Of a stretch of 64,000 nt of DNA, positions 16,234 through 24,832 are shown in pieces; positions within the stretch are counted from its first letter, which is position 1, and the number at the start of each line of letters is the position of its first letter. Position numbers and translations under genes: made by a program. The DNA is taken from positions 1-64,000 of the forward strand of contig JBMNQH010000009.1 in NCBI GenBank assembly GCA_050944035.1, given 5' to 3'. Source of the stretch: JBMNQH01 sp050944035 (GTDB taxonomy: Bacteria; Bacillota; Clostridia; Oscillospirales; Oscillospiraceae). Below the pieces are notes generated by a model. That model ran no database searches and was not told the origin of the DNA. It saw only the letters and a list, made by a program, of their open reading frames with translations.

Positions 16234-17475
16234 TCATTGATGAAAAAACCGTTCTTCGCCCTCAGGCAACGATTTTTTCTTCACCGAATTTTCAAATGCC
16301 TCTCTTGCCCAGGGATTCAAATTGGTTCGTTCCTCTGCCTGTACTTCCAGAAGTGATTCAATCAAAAGATTGGAAAGCAAAAATCCAGACGAGGTGAAAT
16401 GCCATCGATCCCCTTCTTTGACAGCCCAGCCTTTTTGTTCAAATTCCTGAAGCCGCGCGGCAATCGGTGTAAAATCTCCGCTGTAGACCGTTTTATATTC
16501 TTCCTGAGAAATGCCTCTGTTTCGTCTCATACCGAGCATAATATATTCTGTCGCATGCTCAAAATGATCGATATATTCATATTCATCCAGAATTGACGTC
16601 TCTTCGTTGATACCGTCTATGTAAGCTTCTACATCACGGACATAGCTGTAACGGGTATGATTCACATAGGAGTGAGCACCGGAACCAAAGCCCATATAGT
16701 CCTCCACATTCCAATATTTCAGGTTATGGCGGGACTCTTTTCCTTTGAAAGCAAAATTAGAAATTTCATACTGCTGATAGCCATACTGCTGAAGTGTTTC
16801 CACAGTGTAAAGATACATATCCGCCTGCTCGTCATCTGTCGGTAACAGGGCGGAATTGCGGTAGCTGTCGTACATAGGCGTTCCTTTTTCCAGCTTCAAT
16901 CCATAGCAGGAAATATGTTCCGGACGCAGAGCCATAACACGGCCCAGCGTATCGGCCCAATCCTTTTTGGTCTGGGTCGGCAGACCATAAATCAGATCGA
17001 GACTGATATTGCGGAAACCGGCAGACCGCGCCGCTGCAACCGCCTGCTCTGCCTGACGGAAGGTGTGACGCCGCCCAATCAACTTCAGTAGATCATCATT
17101 GGCACTTTGGACACCAATGGAAACACGGTTGATTCCCTCTTTCCGCAGCATACGCAAATCTTTTTCCGTCATACTGTCGGGATTCATCTCAACCGTAACT
17201 TCCGCACTTTTCAAAACCTGTCCTGTTAATTTCAGCGTATTAAAGATCTCACAGATTCGCTTTGCACCATAGTAACTTGGAGTACCGCCGCCAAAATACA
17301 CACTATCAATATAATAGGGCTCCATGCGATCTGCCGATTCACGGATATGCAGCAGCAGGGCATCCTGATATTCTGCCATTCTGTCATCACATCCGGCAAG
17401 AGAATGAAAGTCGCAGTAGCCGCATTTGCTTGCGCAGAACGGTATATGTATATAAATTCCCAGTTTCTGTTCCAT
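16234..17475 (-). CDS. hemW: radical SAM heme chaperone HemW
   Basis: A 413-residue radical SAM protein of the HemW group, long misnamed anaerobic coproporphyrinogen oxidase. The cluster motif is CASKCGYC at residues 14-21 (CxxxCxxC), preceded by GIYIHIPF. GGGTPSY for SAM binding and the HemW_C helical domain (from about 300, NRGISQEEYK) are present. HemW binds heme and is thought to deliver it to cytochromes; no heme gene is nearby. Its stop lies 214 nt upstream of the VanW gene on the same strand. Confidence 0.93.
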   Translation of the reverse strand: MEQKLGIYIHIPFCASKCGYCDFHSLAGCDDRMAEYQDALLLHIRESADRMEPYYIDSVYFGGGTPSYYGAKRICEIFNTLKLTGQVLKSAEVTVEMNPDSMTEKDLRMLRKEGINRVSIGVQSANDDLLKLIGRRHTFRQAEQAVAAARSAGFRNISLDLIYGLPTQTKKDWADTLGRVMALRPEHISCYGLKLEKGTPMYDSYRNSALLPTDDEQADMYLYTVETLQQYGYQQYEISNFAFKGKESRHNLKYWNVEDYMGFGSGAHSYVNHTRYSYVRDVEAYIDGINEETSILDEYEYIDHFEHATEYIMLGMRRNRGISQEEYKTVYSGDFTPIAARLQEFEQKGWAVKEGDRWHFTSSGFLLSNLLIESLLEVQAEERTNLNPWAREAFENSVKKKSLPEGEERFFHQ

Positions 17476-17509
17476 GGTGTTCCTCCGAAGCGTTTTTGGG
17501 GTAGTTCAG

Positions 17510-17544
17510 AACGCGGTTCCGACCGGTCAGGCCGGAACCGCGTT
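17510..17544 (-). terminator. hairpin between htpG and hemW
   Basis: Perfect 12-bp GC-rich stem (AACGCGGTTCCG at 17510-17521 with its complement at 17533-17544), loop 11 nt, directly after the htpG stop on the minus strand. There is no clear T tract, so termination may be partial. Confidence 0.55.
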
Positions 17545-17566
17545 GTATATCTCAGACGTTTTTATA

Positions 17567-19489
17567 TCAGAAAAGGGAGCAAACCAGTTCTGCATACTCT
17601 ACGGGATCGGCAATATCCAACCCTGCAATGATGTTGGCCTGTGCCAGCAAAATACGTGCCAGGGAAGCTGCTCTCTCTCGATCGGACTCATAGGCAGCTG
17701 CCAACGCCGCGAAGGCAGGATGATCGCCATTGATCTCCAGAACACGCTTTGCCTTGACCTTATCCTTGTCAAATCCGGGCAGTGCAGCAAAGTACTTTTC
17801 CATTTCCAGAGTGACATCACCGTCGGTGGAAAGGCAAACAGGGTGTCGTTTCAGCTTATGGCTCAAGCGGACATCATAGACTGCCTCTCCCAATGTTTCC
17901 TTGACAAAAGCAAGAAGATCCTTGTTCTGTTCCGCTTTCTCTGCGGTTTCCGTCTTTTTCTCCTCAGACTCCAAGCCCAAGTCATCGCGATTGATATTAC
18001 AGAACTTTTTGCCATCATATTCGCCCATCATCTCAATGACGAACTCATCGACATCCTCTGTCAGGCAAAGAATTTCATAGCCGTGGTCGCGGATCTGTTC
18101 TGCCTGCGGCAGTTTCTCCACGCGCTGGATCGATTCCGCACCGATGTAATAGATGGCAGGCTGTTCTTCCGGCATCTGGTCGATGTACGAGCGAATAGAA
18201 ATCATATGGTCATTTCCAGTGCAGGAAAACAGCAGCAGATCTTTAAGCAATTCCACCGTCTTGTTATTATCTCCATAATAGGAGGTCATGCCATATTTCA
18301 GCTGCAAACCAAAAATCTTGAAGAATTTTTCATAGTCTTCCGGTCGCTCATCCATGATTTTTTTCAGTTCTGCTTTGATCTTCTTCTCCAGATTATTCGC
18401 AATCACCCGAAGCTGTCTGTCATGCTGCAGCATCTCGCGGGAAATGTTCAGGCTGAGATCCTGAGAATCGACCACACCGCGCACAAACCGGAAATAGTCA
18501 GGCAACAGATCAGCACAGTTCTCCATAATCATAACATTGCTGCTATACAACTGCAGGCCGGGTTTGAAATCGCGGGTAAAGTAATCATAGGGTGCCTGCT
18601 TGGGAATAAACAACATCGCACGATAGGACACGGTTCCCTCTGCGTTGACGCGGATCACAGCAAGCGGATCCTGATTGTCATAGAATTTTTCTTTATAGAA
18701 CTGCATGCATTCCTCATCCGGCGCCTCCGTACGGCTGCGCTGCCAAATAGGAACCATGCTGTTCAGCGTTTCTTCCTGATAGGTGGTTTCAATCTTGGTC
18801 TTGGGTTTGCCATCCTCATCCAGTTCGTCGGTCTCAACGCGGTTGACATCTTCCACTTCCATTACGATGGGCCAGTGGACATAGTCGGAATATTTTTTAA
18901 TCAGGCTGCGGATGGTCCAGGTATCCAGATAATCGGAATACTTGACGTCCTCCGTGTCCTCTTTCAGTTCCATGATGACTTCGGTGCCAACGGTTTCCTT
19001 TTCACACTCGGTAACGGTATAACCGTCTGCTCCGGTGGATTCCCATTGATAAGCAACCTCAGAACCATAAGCGCGGGTTCGGACTACTACTTTTTTGCTG
19101 ACCATAAAGGCAGAGTAAAAGCCAACGCCAAATTGGCCAATGATATCAATATCCGCCTTCTTTTCTGGATCCAGTTCATTTTTAAACTGGAAGGAGCCGC
19201 TGCGGGCAATCACACCGAGATTATTTTCTACCTCTTCTTTGTTCATGCCGATACCATTGTCAGAGATGGTCAAGGTTCTCGCATCCTTATCGCGGTCAAT
19301 TCGAATTTGGAAATCACCGCGTTCCATCCCGACGTGTTCATCGGTCAATGAAAGATAACAGAGTTTATCAATGGCATCGCTCGCGTTAGAAATAATTTCC
19401 CTGAGGAAAATTTCATTGTGTGTATAAATGGAATTGATCATGAGATCAAGCAGTCGTTTCGACTCTGCCTTAAACTGTTTCTTTGCCAT
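17567..19489 (-). CDS. htpG: molecular chaperone HtpG (Hsp90)
   Basis: A 640-residue bacterial Hsp90. The N-terminal ATPase domain carries NASDAIDKL, DNGIGMNKEEV and QFGVGFYSAFMV. The middle domain has the catalytic-loop Arg region (SLNISREMLQHDRQLR), and the C-terminal dimerisation domain ends at LVCSLF, with no MEEVD tail, as expected. Its length is normal for the family. ATG 19489 is chosen because AGGAGG lies 8 nt before it. No CIRCE element is seen upstream, so HrcA control is not evident. Confidence 0.97.
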   Translation of the reverse strand: MAKKQFKAESKRLLDLMINSIYTHNEIFLREIISNASDAIDKLCYLSLTDEHVGMERGDFQIRIDRDKDARTLTISDNGIGMNKEEVENNLGVIARSGSFQFKNELDPEKKADIDIIGQFGVGFYSAFMVSKKVVVRTRAYGSEVAYQWESTGADGYTVTECEKETVGTEVIMELKEDTEDVKYSDYLDTWTIRSLIKKYSDYVHWPIVMEVEDVNRVETDELDEDGKPKTKIETTYQEETLNSMVPIWQRSRTEAPDEECMQFYKEKFYDNQDPLAVIRVNAEGTVSYRAMLFIPKQAPYDYFTRDFKPGLQLYSSNVMIMENCADLLPDYFRFVRGVVDSQDLSLNISREMLQHDRQLRVIANNLEKKIKAELKKIMDERPEDYEKFFKIFGLQLKYGMTSYYGDNNKTVELLKDLLLFSCTGNDHMISIRSYIDQMPEEQPAIYYIGAESIQRVEKLPQAEQIRDHGYEILCLTEDVDEFVIEMMGEYDGKKFCNINRDDLGLESEEKKTETAEKAEQNKDLLAFVKETLGEAVYDVRLSHKLKRHPVCLSTDGDVTLEMEKYFAALPGFDKDKVKAKRVLEINGDHPAFAALAAAYESDRERAASLARILLAQANIIAGLDIADPVEYAELVCSLF

Positions 19490-19610
19490 CTGCAATTCCT
19501 CCTTGGTGTTCGCATTTGCTGATGGGAACCGCGCCGCAATACGGCCAATATCACGCAGGCACTACGGCGATGTTCCTAGATTTCTATATATTGTTATCAA
19601 GATACAGTTT

Positions 19611-19638
19611 ATTATATCATCTTTCCGGACATTTTCAA
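19611..19638 (-). promoter_or_regulatory. sigma-A promoter of htpG
   Basis: TTGAAA and TATAAT on the minus strand with 16-nt spacing, about 120 nt before the htpG start. Confidence 0.65.
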
Positions 19639-19703
19639 TACCCGCACCAAAAAGCAATCTCTCTGATATCCCTTAAATTTTTCGACCGTTTTTGTTCTGA
19701 TTC

Positions 19704-19732
19704 TTTACCCTTCTGCATAACTGTGCTATAAT
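19704..19732 (+). promoter_or_regulatory. sigma-A promoter of the 19807 lipoprotein
   Basis: TTTACC and TATAAT with 17-nt spacing, 75 nt before the start codon. Confidence 0.6.
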
Positions 19733-19806
19733 TTTTCCACGCAGCGGTCTGCGTATTGCTTTGATACTTCCCCGCGCGATGTATTTTCGCGAGAAAGGAA
19801 CCAACG

Positions 19807-20727
19807 ATGAAAAAACTTTTGAGTATCCTGCTTACATTGACACTTCTGCTCGGCCTGTGCGCCTGTTCTGACAAGAAACCGGCAGAAGAGGACAAAAATG
19901 ACGATACAACTGTTTCGGATCAGAAGGAATCACAAAACAAGGCCGAAGAGGAAAAGAAAATGGAGGAGGAAAACGACCTCTCATCTGACGCGGAAGAACC
20001 AACAGAAGATTCAGAACCGGAAGAACCAGAGGAAGAAACTCCTCCTGTCACCGTCATTTCCAACTGGGAAGAAATTTACACCAACTTTCTTTCGGAAAAC
20101 TATGACCGTTTGATGGACAGTTGCAGTGTCGGTATTGTCGGTGTTGGGTTCATTGATTTGGATATGGACGGCATTCCTGAACTGTTACTGTTTGACAGCG
20201 GTTCCTCTGCAGCCATGGGCGTTCAGTTCTTTGATATCGTAAATGGTACAGTGACCTGTGTTTCTGCCAATGTTGCCGGCGTCGGGGAAGCATTTGGTGG
20301 AGACTATCTCTCCAACACTGTGGTCAACACCAATTATTTTAAAAACTTCCGCCTGATGCTAAACAATGAAACAGGGGAACAATATTTCTGTATTGATTCC
20401 TCCAACGGTGCCATGGATTTTTACTATCGGGAAACCATTCAGTTTTCGGCAAAAAATGGTGTGCTCTCTCTGAGCAGTCTGTTTTATACCAAAGAAACTT
20501 TCCAAGAAGAATCCACAGAAGTGGCAGAAACAGAATACAAAATCAATGGAGAAACGTGTACTATGGAAACCTATCAGGCTACAGTGGAAGCGTTTTACTC
20601 CACAAACACTGATACACAATACAGCGCCAACGGCGTATTTACTTGGGATGGCGACTACAGTAACACAAGAGACGGCCTGCTCTCTATGACTGCGGACGCC
20701 GCAGCACTATACACACCGATTGTATAG
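19807..20727 (+). CDS. acidic lipoprotein, function unknown
   Basis: A 306-residue predicted lipoprotein. The signal peptide ends in the lipobox LGLCAC (lipidated Cys at about residue 20). A long Glu/Lys/Asp-rich linker follows (about 22-80). The globular part opens with SNWEEIYTNFL and has a D-x-D-x-D-G loop (DLDMDGIPELLLFD, about 117-130) like calcium-binding FG-GAP/EF-type loops. I do not recognise a named family. AAAGGA precedes the ATG. It is followed by a hairpin and then the AAA ATPase gene, so the two could share a transcript. Confidence 0.8.
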   Translation: MKKLLSILLTLTLLLGLCACSDKKPAEEDKNDDTTVSDQKESQNKAEEEKKMEEENDLSSDAEEPTEDSEPEEPEEETPPVTVISNWEEIYTNFLSENYDRLMDSCSVGIVGVGFIDLDMDGIPELLLFDSGSSAAMGVQFFDIVNGTVTCVSANVAGVGEAFGGDYLSNTVVNTNYFKNFRLMLNNETGEQYFCIDSSNGAMDFYYRETIQFSAKNGVLSLSSLFYTKETFQEESTEVAETEYKINGETCTMETYQATVEAFYSTNTDTQYSANGVFTWDGDYSNTRDGLLSMTADAAALYTPIV

Positions 20728-20734
20728 TGACCGG

Positions 20735-20768
20735 ATGGGTTGAACGGGAATGTCTCCATTCAACCCAT
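20735..20768 (+). repeat. hairpin between the lipoprotein and AAA ATPase genes
   Basis: 10-bp stem (ATGGGTTGAA and TTCAACCCAT), loop 14 nt, no T tract. It may be a weak terminator or an mRNA-processing or stability element within a bicistronic transcript. Confidence 0.5.
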
Positions 20769-20816
20769 TCCACCTATACGATAGCGATTTCACAAAACAG
20801 AGAAGGAGATTCCATC

Positions 20817-22271
20817 ATGCCAACATCGTGGAAACGCACACCAGATGAATTGCACAGCATTTATTGCTCTAACACAGACGCGTTCTATCGCGCGGCCGGT
20901 CGTAGTCTTGCACCACAGTTGGATGGTTTTATGCGCAATTGTACGCTTGCGCTCTGGAGCCACAGCACTTCTATTACACAGGATCATGTTGACGCCTTCA
21001 ACCAACTCTATTCCAAAGGACAAGTACAGCCGAGTCAATTGCTCTGGGGTCTTACGGGGGAAATCTGCCAATCCCACGAATTTTTGCCGCCGCTCTTTTT
21101 CTGGACACTGACCGAACAGGATGCAAAACACCATACGGACTATTCCCGTATCTTTGTGCGGATGGTTACCAATCTTCTCCTCTATATGGCCGCAGTCGAC
21201 GACGAAGTAACCTTTGACGAGGCCGCCTATATTACAGACTGTAGTGAAAAGCTGACAGCAATCTGTGATGCAGCCAACGTCAAGCCCTCCAAGCCCGCCA
21301 TTCGGGCAGCTGAGTTTGTGACCAGCGGAGCCCCCTCTTTTACAGAAAAGCATCAGGGTGCAACCTCGCAGTCCAATTCAACCGAACAAGGCACAACTGC
21401 TTCCTCGACTGTTCAGTCTGCCGCGTCAAACACTGCTCCTCAAAATCTGGAGGAATTGATGGCACAGCTGGACGAACTGGTCGGTTTAGAAACGGTCAAG
21501 GCAGATGTGAAAAGTCTTGTCAACCTTATGAAAGTACGAAAACTGCGTGAAGAAGCGAGCCTTCCCATTCCGTCGATGTCTCTGCATTTGGTATTTACGG
21601 GCAATCCCGGTACGGGAAAAACAACGGTTGCCCGCCTGCTGGCCGGTCTCTACGCTGCAATTGGCGTTCTAAAAACAGGACAGTTGATTGAAGTGGACCG
21701 CTCTGGTCTCGTTGCCGGTTATGTTGGACAGACTGCACTGCGGACCAGTGAAGTCATCCAATCTGCACTCGGTGGTGTTCTCTTCATCGATGAGGCCTAT
21801 TCTCTGGCAAGCGGCGGGGAAAATGACTTTGGACGGGAGGCCATTGATACGTTGCTGAAAGCCATGGAAGATCATCGGAATGACCTGGTGGTCATTGTAG
21901 CGGGGTATAGCGCACCCATGGAACGCTTTCTTTCCTCCAATCCGGGACTGGAATCCCGTTTTAATAAGTACATCGCTTTTCCCGATTATACCGGCACAGA
22001 GTTGCTCGCCATCTTTGATTCACTCTGTCGGAAAAATGGCTATACGCCGACAGAAGCCGCACACAATCGTGCCTCGCGTCTGTTTCAGGATCTGTACGAA
22101 ACACGGGATGAAAACTTTGGAAATGGCCGTGATGTCCGAAACCTGTTTGAAACCATCATTGCGAACCAAGCAAACCGGCTTGCCACCATGGGAACACCCA
22201 CCAAGGATGATTTGATGGCAATCCTCCCGGAAGATATTGCTCCGGAAGCCTCCCCTGTCTCTGAATCATAA
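20817..22271 (+). CDS. CbxX/CfqX-type AAA+ ATPase with N-terminal TerB-like helical region
   Basis: A 484-residue protein. The AAA domain (about 225-475) is of the CbxX/CfqX/SpoVK class, with Walker A TGNPGTGKTT, Walker B VLFIDEAYSL and the arginine-finger region NPGLESRFNK. These are hexameric remodelling ATPases (rubisco activase, SpoVK); the target here is unknown. The N-terminal 190 residues are helical, and MAAVDDEVTFDEAAYI resembles the acidic motif of TerB-like domains (inference). A Ser/Thr/Gln-rich linker joins the two. ATG 20817 is chosen from AAGGAGAT 6 nt upstream. A strong shared terminator follows. Confidence 0.88.
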   Translation: MPTSWKRTPDELHSIYCSNTDAFYRAAGRSLAPQLDGFMRNCTLALWSHSTSITQDHVDAFNQLYSKGQVQPSQLLWGLTGEICQSHEFLPPLFFWTLTEQDAKHHTDYSRIFVRMVTNLLLYMAAVDDEVTFDEAAYITDCSEKLTAICDAANVKPSKPAIRAAEFVTSGAPSFTEKHQGATSQSNSTEQGTTASSTVQSAASNTAPQNLEELMAQLDELVGLETVKADVKSLVNLMKVRKLREEASLPIPSMSLHLVFTGNPGTGKTTVARLLAGLYAAIGVLKTGQLIEVDRSGLVAGYVGQTALRTSEVIQSALGGVLFIDEAYSLASGGENDFGREAIDTLLKAMEDHRNDLVVIVAGYSAPMERFLSSNPGLESRFNKYIAFPDYTGTELLAIFDSLCRKNGYTPTEAAHNRASRLFQDLYETRDENFGNGRDVRNLFETIIANQANRLATMGTPTKDDLMAILPEDIAPEASPVSES

Positions 22272-22287
22272 ATTTATAAATAAAAAC

Positions 22288-22318
22288 CCCCTATGGAATA
22301 CAGAAAATTCCATAGGGG
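22288..22318. terminator. bidirectional terminator between the AAA ATPase and GH1-HAD genes
   Basis: Perfect 12-bp stem (CCCCTATGGAAT with its complement), loop 7 nt, A tract before and ATTTTTATTT after. Confidence 0.92.
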
Positions 22319-22335
22319 ATTTTTATTTCATAGTG

Positions 22336-24591
22336 TTATTCTTCCTCTTCTCTTTCGCTTTCTTCTGCCTGTTCCAATTCCTGTGTCTGCTCTGCCGCAT
22401 CTGGCATTACGGTGCCCTCTTCTTCCCCTGACTCCGCTGTGGGGGTATCAGCAACGGGACTCCGCTGCAACAGCTCCATCAGATCTGCAACTGAATCGAA
22501 AACATAATCCGGTTGTGCGGGAGAGGTTTCAATCATCTCCCACGTACTCTCACCGGATAACACACAGACTGAAACACAGCCAGCATTTCTTGCAATCGCG
22601 ATATCCGTATAAAGCCGGTCCCCAACTGTTACAATCTTTGTATTGGGTACATTGTACTTTTTGGAAAGCAAATCAATCATATTCCGATTTGGCTTACCGA
22701 TGTAATAGGGCTGTCGATCCGTGGCCGCGGTCAGCAGCGCACAGATGCTTCCGCAATCCGGAATGGCTTTTCTGCCCGGCATCGGGCAAACCAGATCCGG
22801 ATTGGTCGCAACAAAAGCAGCACCACGGCGTAATAAATCCACTGCGGTTTGCAGTTTTTCATAGTTCAATTCCCGATCAAAGCCAACGACCACCGCAGCC
22901 GCGGTCTCTCCGTCACTCAAGCCGACACCGAAGTGTTCCAGCTCCCGACAGAATGCAGCTGTCCCAACCGGATACACGATTTCATCCGGAAATCGTTCCC
23001 GCAGATACTGGGCTGTAGCCATACCCGATGTGAATACGTTTTTTTCCTCACATGGGAAACCAAGATCACGCATTCTGGCAACATAGTCTGTCCCAGCACG
23101 CGACGAGTTGTTTGTAAGATATAAAAACTGCTTACCAGTATCTCGGAGCGTCTCGACAAAGGAAATAGCCCCGTCAATTACCTCATCTCCGAGATAGAGC
23201 GTTCCGTCCATATCAAGCAAAAACAGTTCTGCCTCGCAAAGGCGGCGAAAATCCTCCTGCTTCTCTGGAGCGTCCAACGCAGTTCCTGCAGATGTCGAGT
23301 GTCCTGTCTCTCCCGGATCGTCTACATCCAGTACAACCCCCTGTGCTGTCATCTCTTCCAGCTCTTTTTCTGCCTCGGTTGGCAGATAACTTTCAAACAT
23401 TGTTTCGGTTACGCCGCCATGCTCTATGATTTCACTGTAAAATGCGCCGCTTTTTTTGATGCTGCGTTCCATTGTCTCAAAATCGACGTGAACCAGACCA
23501 ATTCTACTGCTCTCCCCTTTTGTCCATTCAAACCCGTCCAAAAAGGTTCTGTGATAGTAGCGCTCAACGGGCAACCCGGAAACACAAAGCGTCTCCAATT
23601 GCCGGTACAGGCAGCGGATTCGCACATCTTCATCTCCGTCACAACCACTGCTGCCAATAATATAGATCGGCTTGTCCGTTCCTTCTGGAATTTTCTCCAA
23701 AAATTCTGTGATGGTGTCAGACATGGTGTAAATATTGGAATCTGTTCCTTTCTGGAATTCAAAATTAATCGCGTGAAAATCAAAGTATCGCCCTGGCCGC
23801 AAACGGGAATAGTTTTTCATCGGCAGTGTAAACCGTCCGGTTGCCATCGCCTCGGACATAATAAGCTGTAACAGGCGTTCTGGAACGCCCAGCATTGCCG
23901 CAGCAGCGCCCTTTCTCTCAAAAGCACCAAAATGGATGGAAAACCCGACCTTTGTATTTTTAAATCCCAGTTCCCGCCGGATGCTGTGAATCAGGCGATA
24001 AGCGCGCAGATGCGCCGCAGTTAATGTGGATGCAGCTTGGATGGATGCCTTGGTAGACTTCTTGCCGGGATACCAAAGTCCACGATAGTAGGCGTTGACC
24101 GTATAAACCTCCGCATCCCCGATGGTAATATAGTCTGATACCAGATGACCAACGGTACGAACCACCTTTTCTACAAAGTCCAGATACAGTCTGATGGTAT
24201 CGACATTTTCCCATCCGCCCAACGCTTCCACCCACATAGGATTGGAAAATTGGTGCAGTGTCAAAAGCGGCTGAATTCCCAAACCACGCAGCAACAGAAT
24301 TTCCTCTCTCAGATGATCCAGCGCAGCCTGAGAGAACGTTCCTTCTACAGGTTCAACTCTTGCCCACTCCACACCGAGCTGAAAGGTTTCAATGCCCATA
24401 CGCTTCATCAAAATGCAATCTTCCCGCCAACGCTCCCAGTGTCCAGCCGCATTCTTTGGATCAGCGCCGTCTCGGATATGTCCGCTTTCGTACCATGTTT
24501 TCCAGGAGTTCTCCACTATTCCGCCATCGATCTCAGTCGGCGCATTGGAAACACCAAGCATCATACCCTGTTTCAGATGAAATCCACCCAT
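22336..24591 (-). CDS. GH1-like pseudoenzyme fused to HAD-IIA phosphatase
   Basis: A 751-residue fusion. Residues 1-400 follow the glycoside hydrolase 1 barrel (LGVSNAPTEIDGG, LKRMGIETFQLGVEWARVEP-like helix, DGFEWTKG, GLVHVDFETMERSIKKS in order). The acid/base motif NEP is GDA at 158-160, and the nucleophile motif TENG is replaced by GSSG at 313-316, so glycosidase activity is unlikely. Residues about 450-715 are a complete NagD-type HAD: DMDGTLY (460-466), LTNNSS, YIGKPN and GDRLYTDIA. An acidic Glu-rich tail ends the protein. GGATGGAGAG precedes the ATG. It is divergent from the nicotinate phosphoribosyltransferase gene. Confidence 0.85.
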   Translation of the reverse strand: MGGFHLKQGMMLGVSNAPTEIDGGIVENSWKTWYESGHIRDGADPKNAAGHWERWREDCILMKRMGIETFQLGVEWARVEPVEGTFSQAALDHLREEILLLRGLGIQPLLTLHQFSNPMWVEALGGWENVDTIRLYLDFVEKVVRTVGHLVSDYITIGDAEVYTVNAYYRGLWYPGKKSTKASIQAASTLTAAHLRAYRLIHSIRRELGFKNTKVGFSIHFGAFERKGAAAAMLGVPERLLQLIMSEAMATGRFTLPMKNYSRLRPGRYFDFHAINFEFQKGTDSNIYTMSDTITEFLEKIPEGTDKPIYIIGSSGCDGDEDVRIRCLYRQLETLCVSGLPVERYYHRTFLDGFEWTKGESSRIGLVHVDFETMERSIKKSGAFYSEIIEHGGVTETMFESYLPTEAEKELEEMTAQGVVLDVDDPGETGHSTSAGTALDAPEKQEDFRRLCEAELFLLDMDGTLYLGDEVIDGAISFVETLRDTGKQFLYLTNNSSRAGTDYVARMRDLGFPCEEKNVFTSGMATAQYLRERFPDEIVYPVGTAAFCRELEHFGVGLSDGETAAAVVVGFDRELNYEKLQTAVDLLRRGAAFVATNPDLVCPMPGRKAIPDCGSICALLTAATDRQPYYIGKPNRNMIDLLSKKYNVPNTKIVTVGDRLYTDIAIARNAGCVSVCVLSGESTWEMIETSPAQPDYVFDSVADLMELLQRSPVADTPTAESGEEEGTVMPDAAEQTQELEQAEESEREEEE

Positions 24592-24631
24592 GTTCTCTCC
24601 ATCCTTTTTCGTAGGTTCTTGTGTTGTTTAT

Positions 24632-24661
24632 ATTGTAACACAACTCGATTCTATTTTACAA
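24632..24661 (-). promoter_or_regulatory. candidate promoter of the GH1-HAD gene
   Basis: On the minus strand, TTGTAA and TACAAT with 18-nt spacing, about 40 nt before the start codon. Confidence 0.5.
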
Positions 24662-24731
24662 CATTCACTCTATATCCTCCTCAAAACAGCAAAATTGCAT
24701 ATGCAAACCGCCCAATCGTAAGGAAAACATC

Positions 24732-24760
24732 TTGCACGAATGTCTATTTCGTACTATAAT
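24732..24760 (+). promoter_or_regulatory. sigma-A promoter of the nicotinate phosphoribosyltransferase gene
   Basis: TTGCAC and TATAAT with 17-nt spacing. A TACTA-N10-TAGTA inverted repeat (24752-24771) covers the -10 and the start site and could be an operator. Confidence 0.7.
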
Positions 24761-24832
24761 TATTTTTAGTATACCAAATTCATCCTGCCGTCTGTTTGCA
24801 CAATGCAGGAGTATAATGAGAAGGACTTCATT

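Larger units (their letters stand above)
19490..19806. other. divergent intergenic region htpG / lipoprotein
   Basis: 317 nt without a gene. It holds the htpG promoter (19611-19638, minus) and the lipoprotein promoter (19704-19732, plus). A GC-rich untranslated leader of htpG (about 19495-19575) contains two related GCCGTA-TGC stretches. I see no CIRCE or riboswitch. Confidence 0.7.

Noticed and set aside
17474..19351. A 625-codon open frame antisense to htpG
   Set aside because: htpG is unmistakable on the other strand, and the antisense protein has no recognisable domain.
19490..19575. CIRCE element before htpG
   Set aside because: The GC-rich repeats there do not match TTAGCACTC-N9-GAGTGCTAA.
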